DNA from: Ahniella sp.
GTDB taxonomy: Bacteria; Pseudomonadota; Gammaproteobacteria; Xanthomonadales; Ahniellaceae
Assembly (NCBI GenBank): GCA_016712105.1
Contig: JADJRU010000011.1
Location: 1-20,585 of the forward strand
Length of the DNA: 20,585 bases
Reading direction: 5' to 3'
The notes under the pieces are model-generated. The model searched no databases. It worked only from the letters and a program-made list of their open reading frames with translations, and was not told the origin of the DNA. The position numbers and the translations under genes were made by a program. Below, piece after piece: positions 1-9,254 of this stretch. Every line of letters starts with the position of its first letter. Position 1 is the first letter of the stretch.

Positions 1-1871
1 CTCGTCCTCGATCTTGCGCGAGCCTTCTCATGTAGTCAGCCTGAAAGGTCAGAGATTATTTGTCGCCTACCCGGTAGGAAATTCAGCACAGTGATAAGCT
101 TGTTGTACAGGATGAATCCGGCCAGACCGAGCGTCGCCGCGACCGTACCCAACGGTCGTAGCCGGCACCGCCTCGCAGGTCGCGTCCCGCGCGACCGAGA
201 TCCACGATGGCGGAATCAAACCGGTGTTCCGCAGACCCAGAACGCGGCGGCGACCAGCAAGGCGGCCAGCGTGAACAGGGTCCAGTACGACTGGAACCCG
301 GTGCTCCACCAAGAGAGTGACCCGAAAGCCGTTCGCGTAATGGTGCAGCGTTTGTGGCACACTCGCAAAGTTGACGAGGTTGTGGTCAGTCCGAAGTACG
401 CCCAGCCCGATCAGAGAACGATGCCGATGGTCAGCAGGTAGCCGACAAGCTTGTGATGCGTGATCACCTGGAGACACGATCGACAGCCAGCCAATCAAGG
501 ACGAACGTGACGGCCGGGATCGCCAGACCAACCACGTACAGCATGGGTTCCAACCTCATGAAACCCTGCGGTAGCTGGTAACCGCTTACACCACAGTGCG
601 CCGACCAGGAAAAACAGCACCACGACGACCAACAGGGCCGAGGAGCGCCGCGATTAGCGGCACCCAGTTCGGCACCGGGAAGGCATCGATCACGCCATCC
701 AGACGGGCACTTCGTTCATGAGACCAGTTCGCCGGCATAAAACATGACGACAAAAATCAGCAAAGGAACGCGTACGAAGCCCTGGATTGACTGCAGCATC
801 TGCGTGATGACCGGATACGGAGGCGTGTCGTACATCAGCGCCAGGCGTTCCAGCGTACCGATGAGGTTCATCCCGGGCCGAACGCCACCATGATCTGGAA
901 CGGCACCGACTTCAGTACATGCCGGGTATCGAACCGCGTCTGCTTCCAGTATTGGCCTGCCAGGGGAGCCCATGGCCCCACTGGGCGCGGGCGTCCGCAC
1001 GATGTTGCGCGCCATCGGGGGCCTTGAGATTGGCGATCTGCCGGCTTGGCCTTGCGCTTGAACCAGGGCTTGCCGGTCCCCAGACGTTGGGTACGGAACA
1101 GGCGCAGAGTCGCCACCATCAGCACCGAAGCGACCGTCAGCCACAAGGCCCGGTTCGCGGTGACGTATCCGGACATGCCGGGCAACAGGGTATTGCGCTC
1201 CTCGGCAGTCAGTACCGCGCTTTGTGAGGTTCAGTGCCCGGGCACCAAAGGGATCGGCGAGTGCGGCAACCCAGAGGTTGTCGAGGTCACGGGTAAACGT
1301 GCCCGCCACGGCCCACAAGACAAAACGCGAATCGCCAGATACACACCGAAAATGCTGCGTGTCAGCGCCGCAACAACATGATCAATGCGGACGAGAAAAT
1401 CAGATTGGGCAATACACGGCGCGGCGAGGCCACAAACAAACGGCCCACGAGAAAGGCACCAGCCGGGCGGCATCGATCCACGGCATCGCGGCACCCAGCA
1501 TCAGCGCCAGGGCCACGCCGAAGTAGATCAGCATCGACCTTGAGTGGACGCCCGTACTTTGAATCGGCCGAGCAAGTAACTCTTGGCACCAATTGGCTTG
1601 GAGAAGAACAGTTCCGAGGTGTTCATTTCGAAGTCGCAACAACGCGCCGCCGACAAAAGACCGAAATGAACAGGCCCAGGATCGTGAACACGTTGAGGAA
1701 CTGGATGATCACGAACGGTGCATTACGGTGCACGTTGCCGATCGAGCCACCGATCTGCGGCATCACTGGTCGTGGCCGCGAATGCAAACAGCGCAAATAC
1801 GCCGATCCCGATCCACAGCAGAGGCGAGCGCCATTGAAGCGCAAATCGAACTTCAGGAATTCAAGAAACAT
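1..1871 (-). CDS. ABC-2 type transporter permease, probably the N-terminal part of a permease/M1 aminopeptidase fusion (partial, frame-broken)
   Basis: This is an integral inner-membrane permease that pairs with the ATPase just upstream. Translation starts at ATG 1871 (MFLEFLKFDLRF), inside the 3' end of the ATPase gene. Hydrophobic, family-like stretches appear in changing frames along the minus strand: FVIIQFLNVFTILGLFISV (about 1660-1720), LIYFGVALALMLGAAMPW (about 1480-1540), LPNLIFSSALIMLL (about 1365-1410), FTRDLDNLWVAALADPFGA (about 1230-1290), a second membrane block starting FQIMVAFG (about 870-900), then VPLLIFVVMFYAGELVS (about 716-770) and DHNLVNFAS (about 365-390). The order matches the two membrane halves of the large permeases that carry a C-terminal M1 aminopeptidase domain in Lysobacterales; that comparison is from memory. 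The window ends where the soluble domain would begin, so the peptidase is inferred. At least six frame changes break the gene. Sequence error is more likely than decay because conserved segments persist throughout. Confidence 0.82.
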
Positions 1872-2768
1872 GGTCGTTGCCCCCAGGCGGCCTTGGCACG
1901 GTGGCGGGACAAGATTCCCCGAAGTAGACATCTTCAAGTCCGGCGCTGATCTGGCCCGAAGCCCTCGCCTGGATTGCTGTCTGCCATCACGTGCACCACC
2001 GGTCGGCCTCCGACCAGACGTGTCGACAACACCTTCATCTGTGCCCTCAAAACGTCCAACTGGTCTTTTGCGACAGTCTTGCGCCAGACCCGCCCCCTCT
2101 ACACTGCGGATCGCTTCCAGCGGCTCGCCGCTGAGCAGCACTTCGCCCTGGTTGATGATCGCCATCTGTGGACACAGGTCGGTCCTCGCCTTCGACGATG
2201 TGCGTCGACAGGATCGCCACGACCTGTTCGCCGATTTCACCGAGCAGGTTGAGAAAGCGGTTGCGCTCCTCGGGATCCCGAGACCGGCGGTCGGTTCGTC
2301 GACAATCACGAGCCGCGGCGACCCGATCAGCGCCTGCGCAATGCCAAAGCGCTGCCGCATGCCGCCGGAGAAACCACCAAGTTTCTGCTTGCGAACCGCC
2401 CACAGATTGACACCGGTTCAAAGCGCTTCGACAACCTGCTTGCGCTCACCTGACTGCACGAAACCCTTGAGCGCGGCAAAATGATCGAGCAGGTCTTCTG
2501 CACTGACTTTCGGATACACACCAAAGTCCTGCGGCAGGTAACCCGAGCACGGCGCACCGCATCTGTCCTTCAGCACGTCGATTTCATCCAGCTGTGCACT
2601 GCCGGAATCGGCTTCCTGCAGCGTGGCCAAGGTGCGCATCAAGGACGACTTGCCGGCGCCGTTCGGGCCCAACAGGCCAAACATGCCTTCGGGATGTTCA
2701 GGTTGACCGACTTCAAGGCCTGAACGCCGTTGGCGTACGTCTTGGACAGATTCTGGATATTCAGCATG
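1853..2768 (-). CDS. ABC transporter ATP-binding protein (frame-broken)
   Basis: This is a cytoplasmic ATPase that powers the permease encoded directly downstream. From ATG 2768 it reads MLNIQNLSKTYANGVQALKS. Visible motifs in order are Walker A GPNGAGKSS (about 2644-2670), Q-loop YLPQDFGVYPK (about 2515-2550), signature FSGGMRQRFGIAQAL (about 2330-2372), Walker B LVIVDEPTAGL (about 2290-2322), D-loop region DPEERNRFLNLL and the H-loop ILSTHIVE (about 2190-2215). The C-terminal accessory region ends near AGLEDVYFG, and its likely stop at 1853-1855 overlaps the permease start at 1871, which suggests translational coupling. Length is about 305 residues, normal for the family. One frame change is clear: the codons before GMFGLLGPNG lack one G (near 2692), and others lie near 2560, 2410, 2280 and 1950. 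The substrate cannot be read from the sequence. It is divergent from yebC across 171 bp. Confidence 0.92.
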
Positions 2769-2939
2769 ACTTCCCGTCTCGTTATGGTTTGTATCGTTCT
2801 GCATGCTGGCGGGTCGCGGGGCCTCGGGCAGCATGCTGTTTGTCATGTTCGGGGATGACCAATGGCCCATCCCGGCAGGGAAAACGGCCGGCCAAGGCGG
2901 GCTATCCTTGTGCTCTTTTTGAATCGTCGGGATCGTGTC

Positions 2940-3674
2940 ATGGCAGGTCATTCCAAGTGGGCCAATATCCAGCATCGCAAGGGCAAGCAGGACGCCGTTC
3001 GCGGTCGCATGTTCCAGATCAACCGCGAGATCTTTGTCGCGGCACGTGAGGGCGGCGGCGACGCCAACACGAATGCGCGCCTGCGCGCGGCCCTGAACAA
3101 GGCGTTCATCGCCAACATGCCGAAGGATACGGTCGAAGCGTGCCATCAAAGAAGGCCACGGGCGAACTCGAGGGCGCCAGTTACGAGACGATCCGATATG
3201 AAGGGTACGCTCCGGGTGGAATTGCCGTGATCGTCGATTGTCTGACCGACAACCGGACCCGCACGGTCGCCGATGGCCACGCGTTCGTGAAGTACGGCGG
3301 CAACCTGGGGACGGACGGTTCGGTCGCTTTCCTGTTCAAGAAGCTGGGCGTGTTGAGTTACGCACCGGGCACCAACGAGGATCAAATCACCGAGGCCGCG
3401 ATCGAAGCGGGCGCCGATGACATCGTGGTGCATCGGACGACGCCAGCATCGATGTGTTGTGTGCGCCAGGCGTTGCGCAGGTGCTGGCTGCCATGCGAGA
3501 AAGCCGGCTTCAAGCCCGACCAGGCCGAAATCGCCATGCGTGCCGACAATGATGTCGCGGTCGAGGGGGTGAAACCGCGCAGCAGGTGGTCCGGCTGCTC
3601 GACAAGCTGGAAGAACTCGACGACGTGCAGAATGTCATTCGAATGCGGAGTTTGGCGCCGACGCCCACGCATGA
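2940..3674 (+). CDS. yebC: YebC/PmpR family protein (frame-broken)
   Basis: The start MAGHSKWANIQHRKGKQDA is the hallmark N-terminus of the YebC family. Members are about 240 residues long and were described first as DNA-binding regulators and later as factors relieving ribosome stalling at proline stretches. The middle reads GGIAVIVDCLTDNRTRTVAD and HAFVKYGGNLGTDGSVAFLF, and the end reads FGADAHA followed by TGA at 3672-3674. The span fits the normal length. Frame changes are needed near 3137, 3430, 3570 and 3640 to keep the family sequence, for example KDTVE followed by AIKKATGELEGA. The stop shares an ATGA with the ruvC start. Placement directly upstream of ruvC is a common gene order in proteobacteria, so the gene probably heads a yebC-ruvC-ruvA operon. 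Confidence 0.93.
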
Positions 3675-4186
3675 CGCGCATTCTTGGCATCGATCCGCAG
3701 CCAGCGTACCGGCATCGGCTTGATCGATGCGGACGACCCGCGGGCAGATGGCGGTCGTTCACCAGACGACGCTGAAGCTGCTCGACGAAAAATTTCGCGC
3801 TGCGGCTCAAGCAGATCTTCGATGACCTCAGTGCGATCCTGCGCGAAGCAAACCGGAAGAAGTGGCCATCGAGCGGGTGTTCATGGCCAAGAACCCGGAC
3901 TCGGCACTGAAACTCGGCCAGGCGCGCGGCGCGGCCATCTGTGCGGTCGTGAATACCGGCCTCGGCATCAGTGAATATGCGCCGAAGGAAATCAAACAAG
4001 CCGTAGTGGGCAGTGGTGGCGCCGACAAGGCGCAGATCCAGCACATGGTCGGCATGCTGCTCGGCATTCGTGAAAAGCTTCAAGCCGACGCTGCCGACGC
4101 ATTGGCGATCGCGAGCACCCACGCGCACACACGCGCCACCATCGCCCGGATCGGTATTCCCGCGCACGGCCTGGCGCAGACGATAA
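3671..4186 (+). CDS. ruvC: Holliday junction resolvase RuvC (frame-broken)
   Basis: This dimeric endonuclease resolves Holliday junctions together with RuvAB. The start MTRILGIDP overlaps the yebC stop (ATGA). Next comes RTGIGLIDADDPR in a shifted frame, then an intact stretch from about 3862 containing AIERVFMAKNPDSALKLGQ, with the catalytic Glu in AIERVF, followed by EYAPKEIKQAVVGSGGADK and the C-terminal acidic site region DAADALAIASTHAH. The family catalytic set (an early Asp in GIDP, the Glu and the late Asp pair) is therefore present. Length is about 172 residues, as expected. The last codons are uncertain: one frame ends at TAA 4184-4186, inside the ruvA ribosome binding site, whereas the frame carrying the catalytic region reads on into ruvA. 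A one-base error near 4150-4170 explains this. Frame changes also lie near 3685-3700 and 3800-3860. Confidence 0.93.
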
Positions 4187-4190
4187 GGAG
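4185..4190 (+). promoter_or_regulatory. Ribosome binding site of ruvA
   Basis: AAGGAG lies five bases before ATG 4196. The likely ruvC stop TAA (4184-4186) runs into it, so ruvC termination and ruvA initiation are probably coupled. This also supports placing the ruvC stop here. Confidence 0.7.
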
Positions 4191-4195
4191 CTCCC

Positions 4196-4795
4196 ATGAT
4201 CGGTCGCCTCAAAGGTATTCTGGTTTCGAAGCAACCACCGGCGTTGATGATCGATGTGAACGGCATCGGTTATGAACTCGAAGCGCCGATGTCGACGATC
4301 TACGAATTGCCCGAGATCGGGCGCGAAGTGGTGCTCATCACCCACTACGCGGTCAAGGAAGACGCGGTGGCGCTTTATGGTTTCCATCGGGAGAGCGAGC
4401 GCAGCCTGTTCCGTACTTTGCTGAAGGTCAGCGGTATCGGCGCGAAGACGGCTCTGGCGATCCTCTCCGGCGTGAGTGTCGACGAGTTCGCGCGATTCGT
4501 GCAGACCGGCGACATCAGTTCGCTGACCCGCATCCCCGGCATCGGCAAGAAGACCGCCGAGCGGATCATTGTCGAACTGCGCGATCGAGTGGATGGACTC
4601 GTGGGCAGCATGACCACACTCCCGGCTGGCGGTGGCAAGGGTGTCGCGCATGATCCAGTGGCCGAAGCCAGTGCGGCACTCAGCCAGTTCGGATACAAAC
4701 CGGCGGAAGTGCAGAAACTCATCAAGGAAGCAGCCGAAACCGGCGACACCGCCGAAGCGATCATCCGCAAGGCACTGAAGGCCGCACTGCGCTGA
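4196..4795 (+). CDS. ruvA: Holliday junction branch migration protein RuvA
   Basis: This is an intact gene of 199 residues. RuvA forms a tetramer that binds four-way junctions and loads the RuvB motor. Visible parts are the N-terminal OB-fold (residues 1-63, MIGRLKGILV with VNGIGYELEAP), the acidic pin Glu55-Asp56 in KEDAVALYGF, and two helix-hairpin-helix motifs, VSGIGAKTALAIL (78-90) and RIPGIGKKTAERII (112-125). After a flexible Gly-rich linker (143-150) comes the small C-terminal RuvB-binding domain (about 155-199, with AEASAALSQFGYKPAEV). The start is fixed by AAGGAG five bases upstream. It follows ruvC directly, but the next gene is on the opposite strand, so ruvB is not part of this operon. 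Confidence 0.98.
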   Translation: MIGRLKGILVSKQPPALMIDVNGIGYELEAPMSTIYELPEIGREVVLITHYAVKEDAVALYGFHRESERSLFRTLLKVSGIGAKTALAILSGVSVDEFARFVQTGDISSLTRIPGIGKKTAERIIVELRDRVDGLVGSMTTLPAGGGKGVAHDPVAEASAALSQFGYKPAEVQKLIKEAAETGDTAEAIIRKALKAALR

Positions 4796-4798
4796 CGC

Positions 4799-4859
4799 CG
4801 TCATCGCGAGTCGGCCCACAACACTCGTCATCGCGAGCCCGCAGGGCGCGGCGATCTCA
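4799..4859. repeat. REP-like palindromic repeat, one full and one partial copy
   Basis: CGTCATCGCGAG occurs twice, at 4799-4810 and 4826-4837. The second copy continues as a hairpin: GCCC pairs with GGGC around a GCA loop, and outer ATCGC pairs with GCGAT (4829-4855). The element fills the gap between the convergent ruvA and sufU genes and reaches the sufU stop codon at 4857-4859. Elements of the form GTCATcGCGAGcCCGCAgGG are widespread as intergenic repeats in proteobacteria. Here it may also act as a bidirectional terminator, although no U-run follows. Confidence 0.7.
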
Positions 4860-5297
4860 GTCTTGTGACAAAGCCTGACGGAAGGCGCTGACCGGCAACA
4901 ACGCACATTTGCGTCGCGCGGGCGCAGCCTTCAACTCAATGAACGCAGCGAGGTCTCCGAGCAGGTCAGGCGCATCGGTGTTGCCATGTTGAATCGCATG
5001 GTCCGCTTCGTCGAGCAGCCGCAGTGCCGCAGCACGCGAATGGCCGAGCAGCAAGCCGCACAGGATCGAGGCGGCAGCCGTGCAGATCGCGCAACTGTCG
5101 CCCTGGAACGTCGCCTGGCCAATCTGATCATCGGAACCCAGCAACAAGGCCACGTCGATCTGGTCGCCACACGAGCGATTCTCGGCAGCACCTCGATGAC
5201 TGGCCTCGGGCAAGACCACAAATCCGACCGGCGCCCGGTTGTGGCGCAACACGAGATCGCTATAGACAGCGCTGATGGATGGCGTGGAATCACTCAT
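4857..5297 (-). CDS. sufU: SufU-type (NifU/IscU-like) Fe-S cluster assembly scaffold or sulfur-transfer protein
   Basis: The protein has 146 residues from ATG 5297 (MSDSTPSISAVYSDLVLRHN). An upstream in-frame Met at 5402 was rejected because that extension lies within hrpA coding sequence. The family cysteines and acidic residue are visible: Cys43 and Asp45 in NRSCGDQID, Cys69 in GDSCAICTA, and Cys131 in ARRKCALLP. Extra cysteines occur at 72 and 80. The spacing fits SufU/IscU-fold proteins, which receive sulfur from a cysteine desulfurase and in Gram-positive SufU bind zinc. It is unusual as a gene standing away from other suf genes. Its ATG overlaps the hrpA TGA (ATGA, 5294-5297), so the two are probably co-translated. 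The frame is intact. Whether it acts as a scaffold or only as a sulfur shuttle cannot be told. Confidence 0.88.
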   Translation of the reverse strand: MSDSTPSISAVYSDLVLRHNRAPVGFVVLPEASHRGAAENRSCGDQIDVALLLGSDDQIGQATFQGDSCAICTAAASILCGLLLGHSRAAALRLLDEADHAIQHGNTDAPDLLGDLAAFIELKAAPARRKCALLPVSAFRQALSQD

Positions 5298-8200
5298 GCA
5301 TGCGCCTGTTCGATCAATCGTTGCACCCGTTTCTCCGATACTGGCTCGGCCGTGCCGAGCTCCTGCGCAAACTGTTGCACACGAAGTTCCTCGAGTAACC
5401 AACGCAGGCGTTCGTAGTCCGGGTGTTCGGCTTTGGGCAATTGCGACTGGAACTGGTGGATCACCAGCATACGTGCCTGGTCCTTGCGCGGATCGGCGAG
5501 CAATCGATCCACCCGCAAGCGCATCGCCTTCAGGTATCGCGGCAATTCGGCCAAGCGCTGACGCGAGAGTCGGCGAGCAAAGCCGGCAAACACCAGCCCA
5601 TCCAATTGAGCCCGCAAGTCGTCGAAGTTCGCCTTCGCGAAGCCCAGCAAAGGCGGTTTCATCTTCGGCAATAGTTCGGCATAGGCCGCCAGCGCCGATT
5701 CGATCAGCGCGAGGCGTTTCACGGCGTCCGGAAACCAGGACTTTCGAACCGCCTGTTCGGCGAGCGCAAAGCCGTCTGCCGACCGCGCCGTGCCGGGATC
5801 GCTGGCAAGCAGGTCATCCAGCGTACCCAGCAGCACATCCTCGCGGAGTTGATCAGGCGATCCGATCGGCGTGTAGGCCAGGGCCAGTTTCGGTGCCAGA
5901 GGCAGCTGTTTTCGAAGTTTGCTGATGTCGCCGGACACCGCAAACCGGAGTAATCGATGCACGCCCTGGCGATGTTCCCGCACCGCCTGGTCACGATGCT
6001 CGAACACTTGCCAGTCGACGCGCTGTCCACGATCCACCAATGCCGGCCAGGCTGTCAGGCCAGACTTGGTCCGGATCGATTCCGGTACCGCTTCCGCAGG
6101 CAATGCCCGAACATCGGTTTCGGCATATTCCTTCGACGCCTTCTGCGCAAACGCATGGCGTGCACGTTCGGCGTAGTCCTTCTTCAAGGCATCCAGATCA
6201 CGGCCGGCAGCGAGCGCCCGGCCATGTTCATCCAGCAACTGGAACCGCATGCGGAAATGTTTGGGCAGTTCGTGTTCCGCCGCCAACCAGTGTTCCCGCC
6301 CAACCTCGACACCGGTGACACGCTTCAGGAACGCGGCCAACGCAACATGGACATCCTGGTCACGCGGCGGTTGTGATTCGAGAAATGCCTTCGCAAAATC
6401 AGGCGCCGGCACAAAGTTCCGACGCAGCACCTTGGGCAGGTTGCGGATGAGCTCAGTCAGCTTGTCACGCAACAAGCCAGGCACCAACCAGCCGACCGCC
6501 GATTCCGGCAGCGCGTTCAACCAATTGAGCGGCAGGGCCAGCGTCACGCCATCCAGATCGGATTGCGGATCGAACACATAGGACAACCGAAACCGTTCCG
6601 GACCAATCCGGAGCGAATTGGGGAACTGTTCTTCGTGTGCCGCATCGGTCGCGAGCACCTCGACCAGCGTCCACACCAGCGACTGCTGGGTGGCGGCGTC
6701 GGCGTGACCGAGAAAACGATCCAGTTGGCCGGTCGTACAAATGTCAGCGGGCAATCGATTGCGCCACCAGTCGGCACGCGCCGCTTCGTCGATCAACAGG
6801 CCTTCGCGACGCTGCTTGGCTTCTTCGGCACGGGCCTGGACGAGCACCTGGCGAGCCCGCTGGATCAGTGGCGAGCGACTGTCGAGCTGCAATTCCGGCA
6901 TCGCCTCGGCGATGAACAACTCATGCGCAGCAACCGGATCCACGCTGCCGTAATGGATGGGCCGTCGCTCGATCAGTACCAGACCAAACAGACTCACCTG
7001 TTCGTCGCCATGACCTGGCCGCGACTGCGCTCCCAGTGCGGATCCAGATAGTTGCGCTTCAACAGATGAGCCGCGGCATCGATGACCCACTCGGGTTCGA
7101 TGCGCGCATTCGTCATCGCGTAGATCCGCTGGATATCGAGGATCGCTGTGGTCATCAGCCACTGGGGTGGTTTCTTCGCCAGAGCAGAACCGGGGAACAC
7201 CTGGAATTTGCGCCCGCGTGTGCCGTGGTATTGCCCCTTCTCGTCCTTGCGCCCCAGCATGCTCGGGAACCCCGTGAGCAGGCTGCGATGAATGGCCTCG
7301 TAACTCGCAGGCTCGGCAGCCAGGGGCCAGCCGAGCTCCTCGACGATCAGCAACAGTTGGCGATGCAGTTCACGCCACTCGCGCATCCGCAGGAAATTGA
7401 GGAACCGTCGTTCACACCAGTCCCGCAGCTTCGATTGCGTCAACTCCTGATGCGCCGCATCGTAGGCTCGCCACAGATTCACGGCCCCGAGGAAATCGGA
7501 CTGCGGGTCGGCGAACTCGCCATGGGCGGCATCGGCAGCCTGTTTGGCTTCGGCCGGCCGCTCGCGGGGATCCTGGATCGACAGGAACGAACAGATCACC
7601 AGACATTCGTCGAGTGATCCGCGTGATCGCGCGTCGATCAGCACGCGGGCGAGTTTGGCGTCGACCGGAATACGGGCCGCCAGCCGGCCTTCTGCCGACA
7701 GCTTGCGCTTGTCGTCGGTGATCAAGCCCAACTCGGTCAGTGTCTGGAACCCTTCGGCAAGCGCCCGTTCTTCCGGTCGCTCAACAAACGGAAACCGGCC
7801 GACGTCGCCGAGCTTCAGGCTCAGCATGCGCAGGATCACGTTGGCGAGCGACGCACGCAGGATCTCGGGTTCGGTGAACTCGAGCCGCTGGATGAACTCG
7901 TCGGCGGCAAACAGGCGATAACAGATGCCCGGCCCGACACGCCCGCATCGTCCGGCGCGCTGGTTCAGGCTCGCCTGCGAAATCGGTTCGATATGCAGAC
8001 GCTGCACTTTGTGGCGGTGGCTGTACCGCGAAATGCGCGCCACGCCGGTGTCGACGACGTACCGGATGCGCGGCACCGTCAACGAGGTTTCAGCGACGTT
8101 CGTCGCCAGCACGATGCGCCGCTTCGGCCCCGGCGAAAACACACGATCCTGTTCCTTGCTCGACAGGCGCGCATACAAGGCCAGCACTTCGGTTTCCCGA

Positions 8201-9159
8201 TAGCGGCGTTGTTCGATCTGACGATGGGCATCGCGGATTTCGCGTTCGCCGGGCAGAAACACCAGCACATCACCGAGCGGGTCTTCGCGCGTGATTTCGT
8301 CGAGTGCCACCATCAAAGCCTGGCCGCGCGATTCGTCGCGGCTTTCGGTCGGCGGGCGATAACGGATTTCGACTGGATAACTGCGGCCTTCCACCTGCAC
8401 GATCGGTGCGTTGAAGAAGTGCTTCGCGAAACGCTGCGTGTCGATCGTCGCCGACGTGATGATCAGCTTCAGATCCGGCCGCTTCTGGATCAGCTGATTC
8501 AGGAACCCGAGCAAGAAGTCGATGTTGAGACTGCGCTCGTGCGCCTCATCGATGATGATCGTGTCGTATCGGTTCAACCACGGATCATGTTCGGTTTCGG
8601 CCAGCAGAATGCCGTCGGTCATGAACTTGATCAGCGACTGTTCGCTGACCTGGTCGGTGAAGCGCACCTGGAAACCGACCAGATCTCCGACCTCGGTCGA
8701 CAGTTCACTGGCCACACGACGCGCGACACTGCGGGCGGCAACCCGGCGCGGCTGTGTACAGGCGATCATGCCGGCCACACCACGACCGGCCGCGAGACAC
8801 AATTTCGGCAACTGCGTCGTCTTGCCCGATCCGGTTTCGCCGGCGAGCACGATCACCCGTTCTTTCTGGATCAGCCGGATGATCTCGTCGGCATGGGCCG
8901 CAATCGGCAACAGCGTATCGACTTCGATTTTCGGCAACCGCGCCTGGCGCGCCAGGAACCGGGCTTGGGACGCAGCAAGTCGCTTTTCGAACGAGACACG
9001 ACGAGCGTCTTCGGCGGGTGCGTCACCCAAACGCTGCCAGGCTTGCCGCAGGGTATGGCGATCGGACAGCAGCGTCTGTTCCAGCGCCGCGTCGAGGCGT
9101 CGCCGGTCCAGGAGCAGTGGCGATGGCCCGGTTTCCGGCAACGACATCGGAGCTTCCAT
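5294..9159 (-). CDS. hrpA: ATP-dependent RNA helicase HrpA (one frameshift)
   Basis: This DEAH-box RNA helicase would be about 1288 residues, close to E. coli HrpA. Motifs from the 9159 start are motif I GETGSGKTT (107-115), TQPRRVAARS (motif Ia, 135-144), DEAH in IIIDEAHERS (204-207), SAT (236-238), FLPGEREI (301-308), TNVAETSLTVPR (353-364) and motif VI QRAGRCGR (400-407). These are followed by the helicase-associated and OB-fold regions and a long C-terminal part of the HrpA type. A single base is missing at about 7003-7012: one frame ends QVMATNR-stop and the other continues DEQVSLFGLVLIERRP. The restored join QVMADEQVSLFGL matches the family. Since the rest is open for 3.8 kb, this is almost certainly a sequence error. 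Met5 at 9147 is an alternative start. The gene diverges from the DUF523 gene and is followed, with overlap, by sufU. Confidence 0.97.
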
Positions 9160-9188
9160 TTTGTGGGCGAGGGTTCGCCTGACCCGTC

Positions 9189-9194
9189 ATTATC
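9189..9194 (-). promoter_or_regulatory. Possible -10 element of hrpA
   Basis: On the minus strand GATAAT lies 30 bases before the hrpA start, in the short divergent gap to the DUF523 gene. I see no convincing -35 at 16-18 bases, so this is only a candidate. Confidence 0.3.
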
Positions 9195-9254
9195 GCGCCA
9201 TCCACGTGACACGGGCAGTAGCAGAGTCCACGGGACGCGATGCACAATCACGTG

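Noticed and set aside
1378..2484. A 368-codon plus-strand open frame over the ABC transporter genes
   Set aside because: Walker A, Walker B and signature motifs lie on the minus strand here; the plus-strand product is Arg/Ser/Pro-rich without motifs.
2769..2939. Promoter elements in the divergent gap between the ABC ATPase and yebC
   Set aside because: TATCCT at 2903-2908 resembles a -10 but no partner -35 is found; I see no operator palindrome strong enough to report.
6990..7020. hrpA as two separate genes or a split helicase
   Set aside because: Adding one base joins the halves into a sequence of normal HrpA length with a family-like junction.
5275..7051. Several plus-strand open frames opposite the C-terminal half of hrpA
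   Set aside because: They have basic, Arg/Pro/Ser-rich composition typical of antisense translation in GC-rich DNA, no ribosome binding sites and no recognisable motifs.
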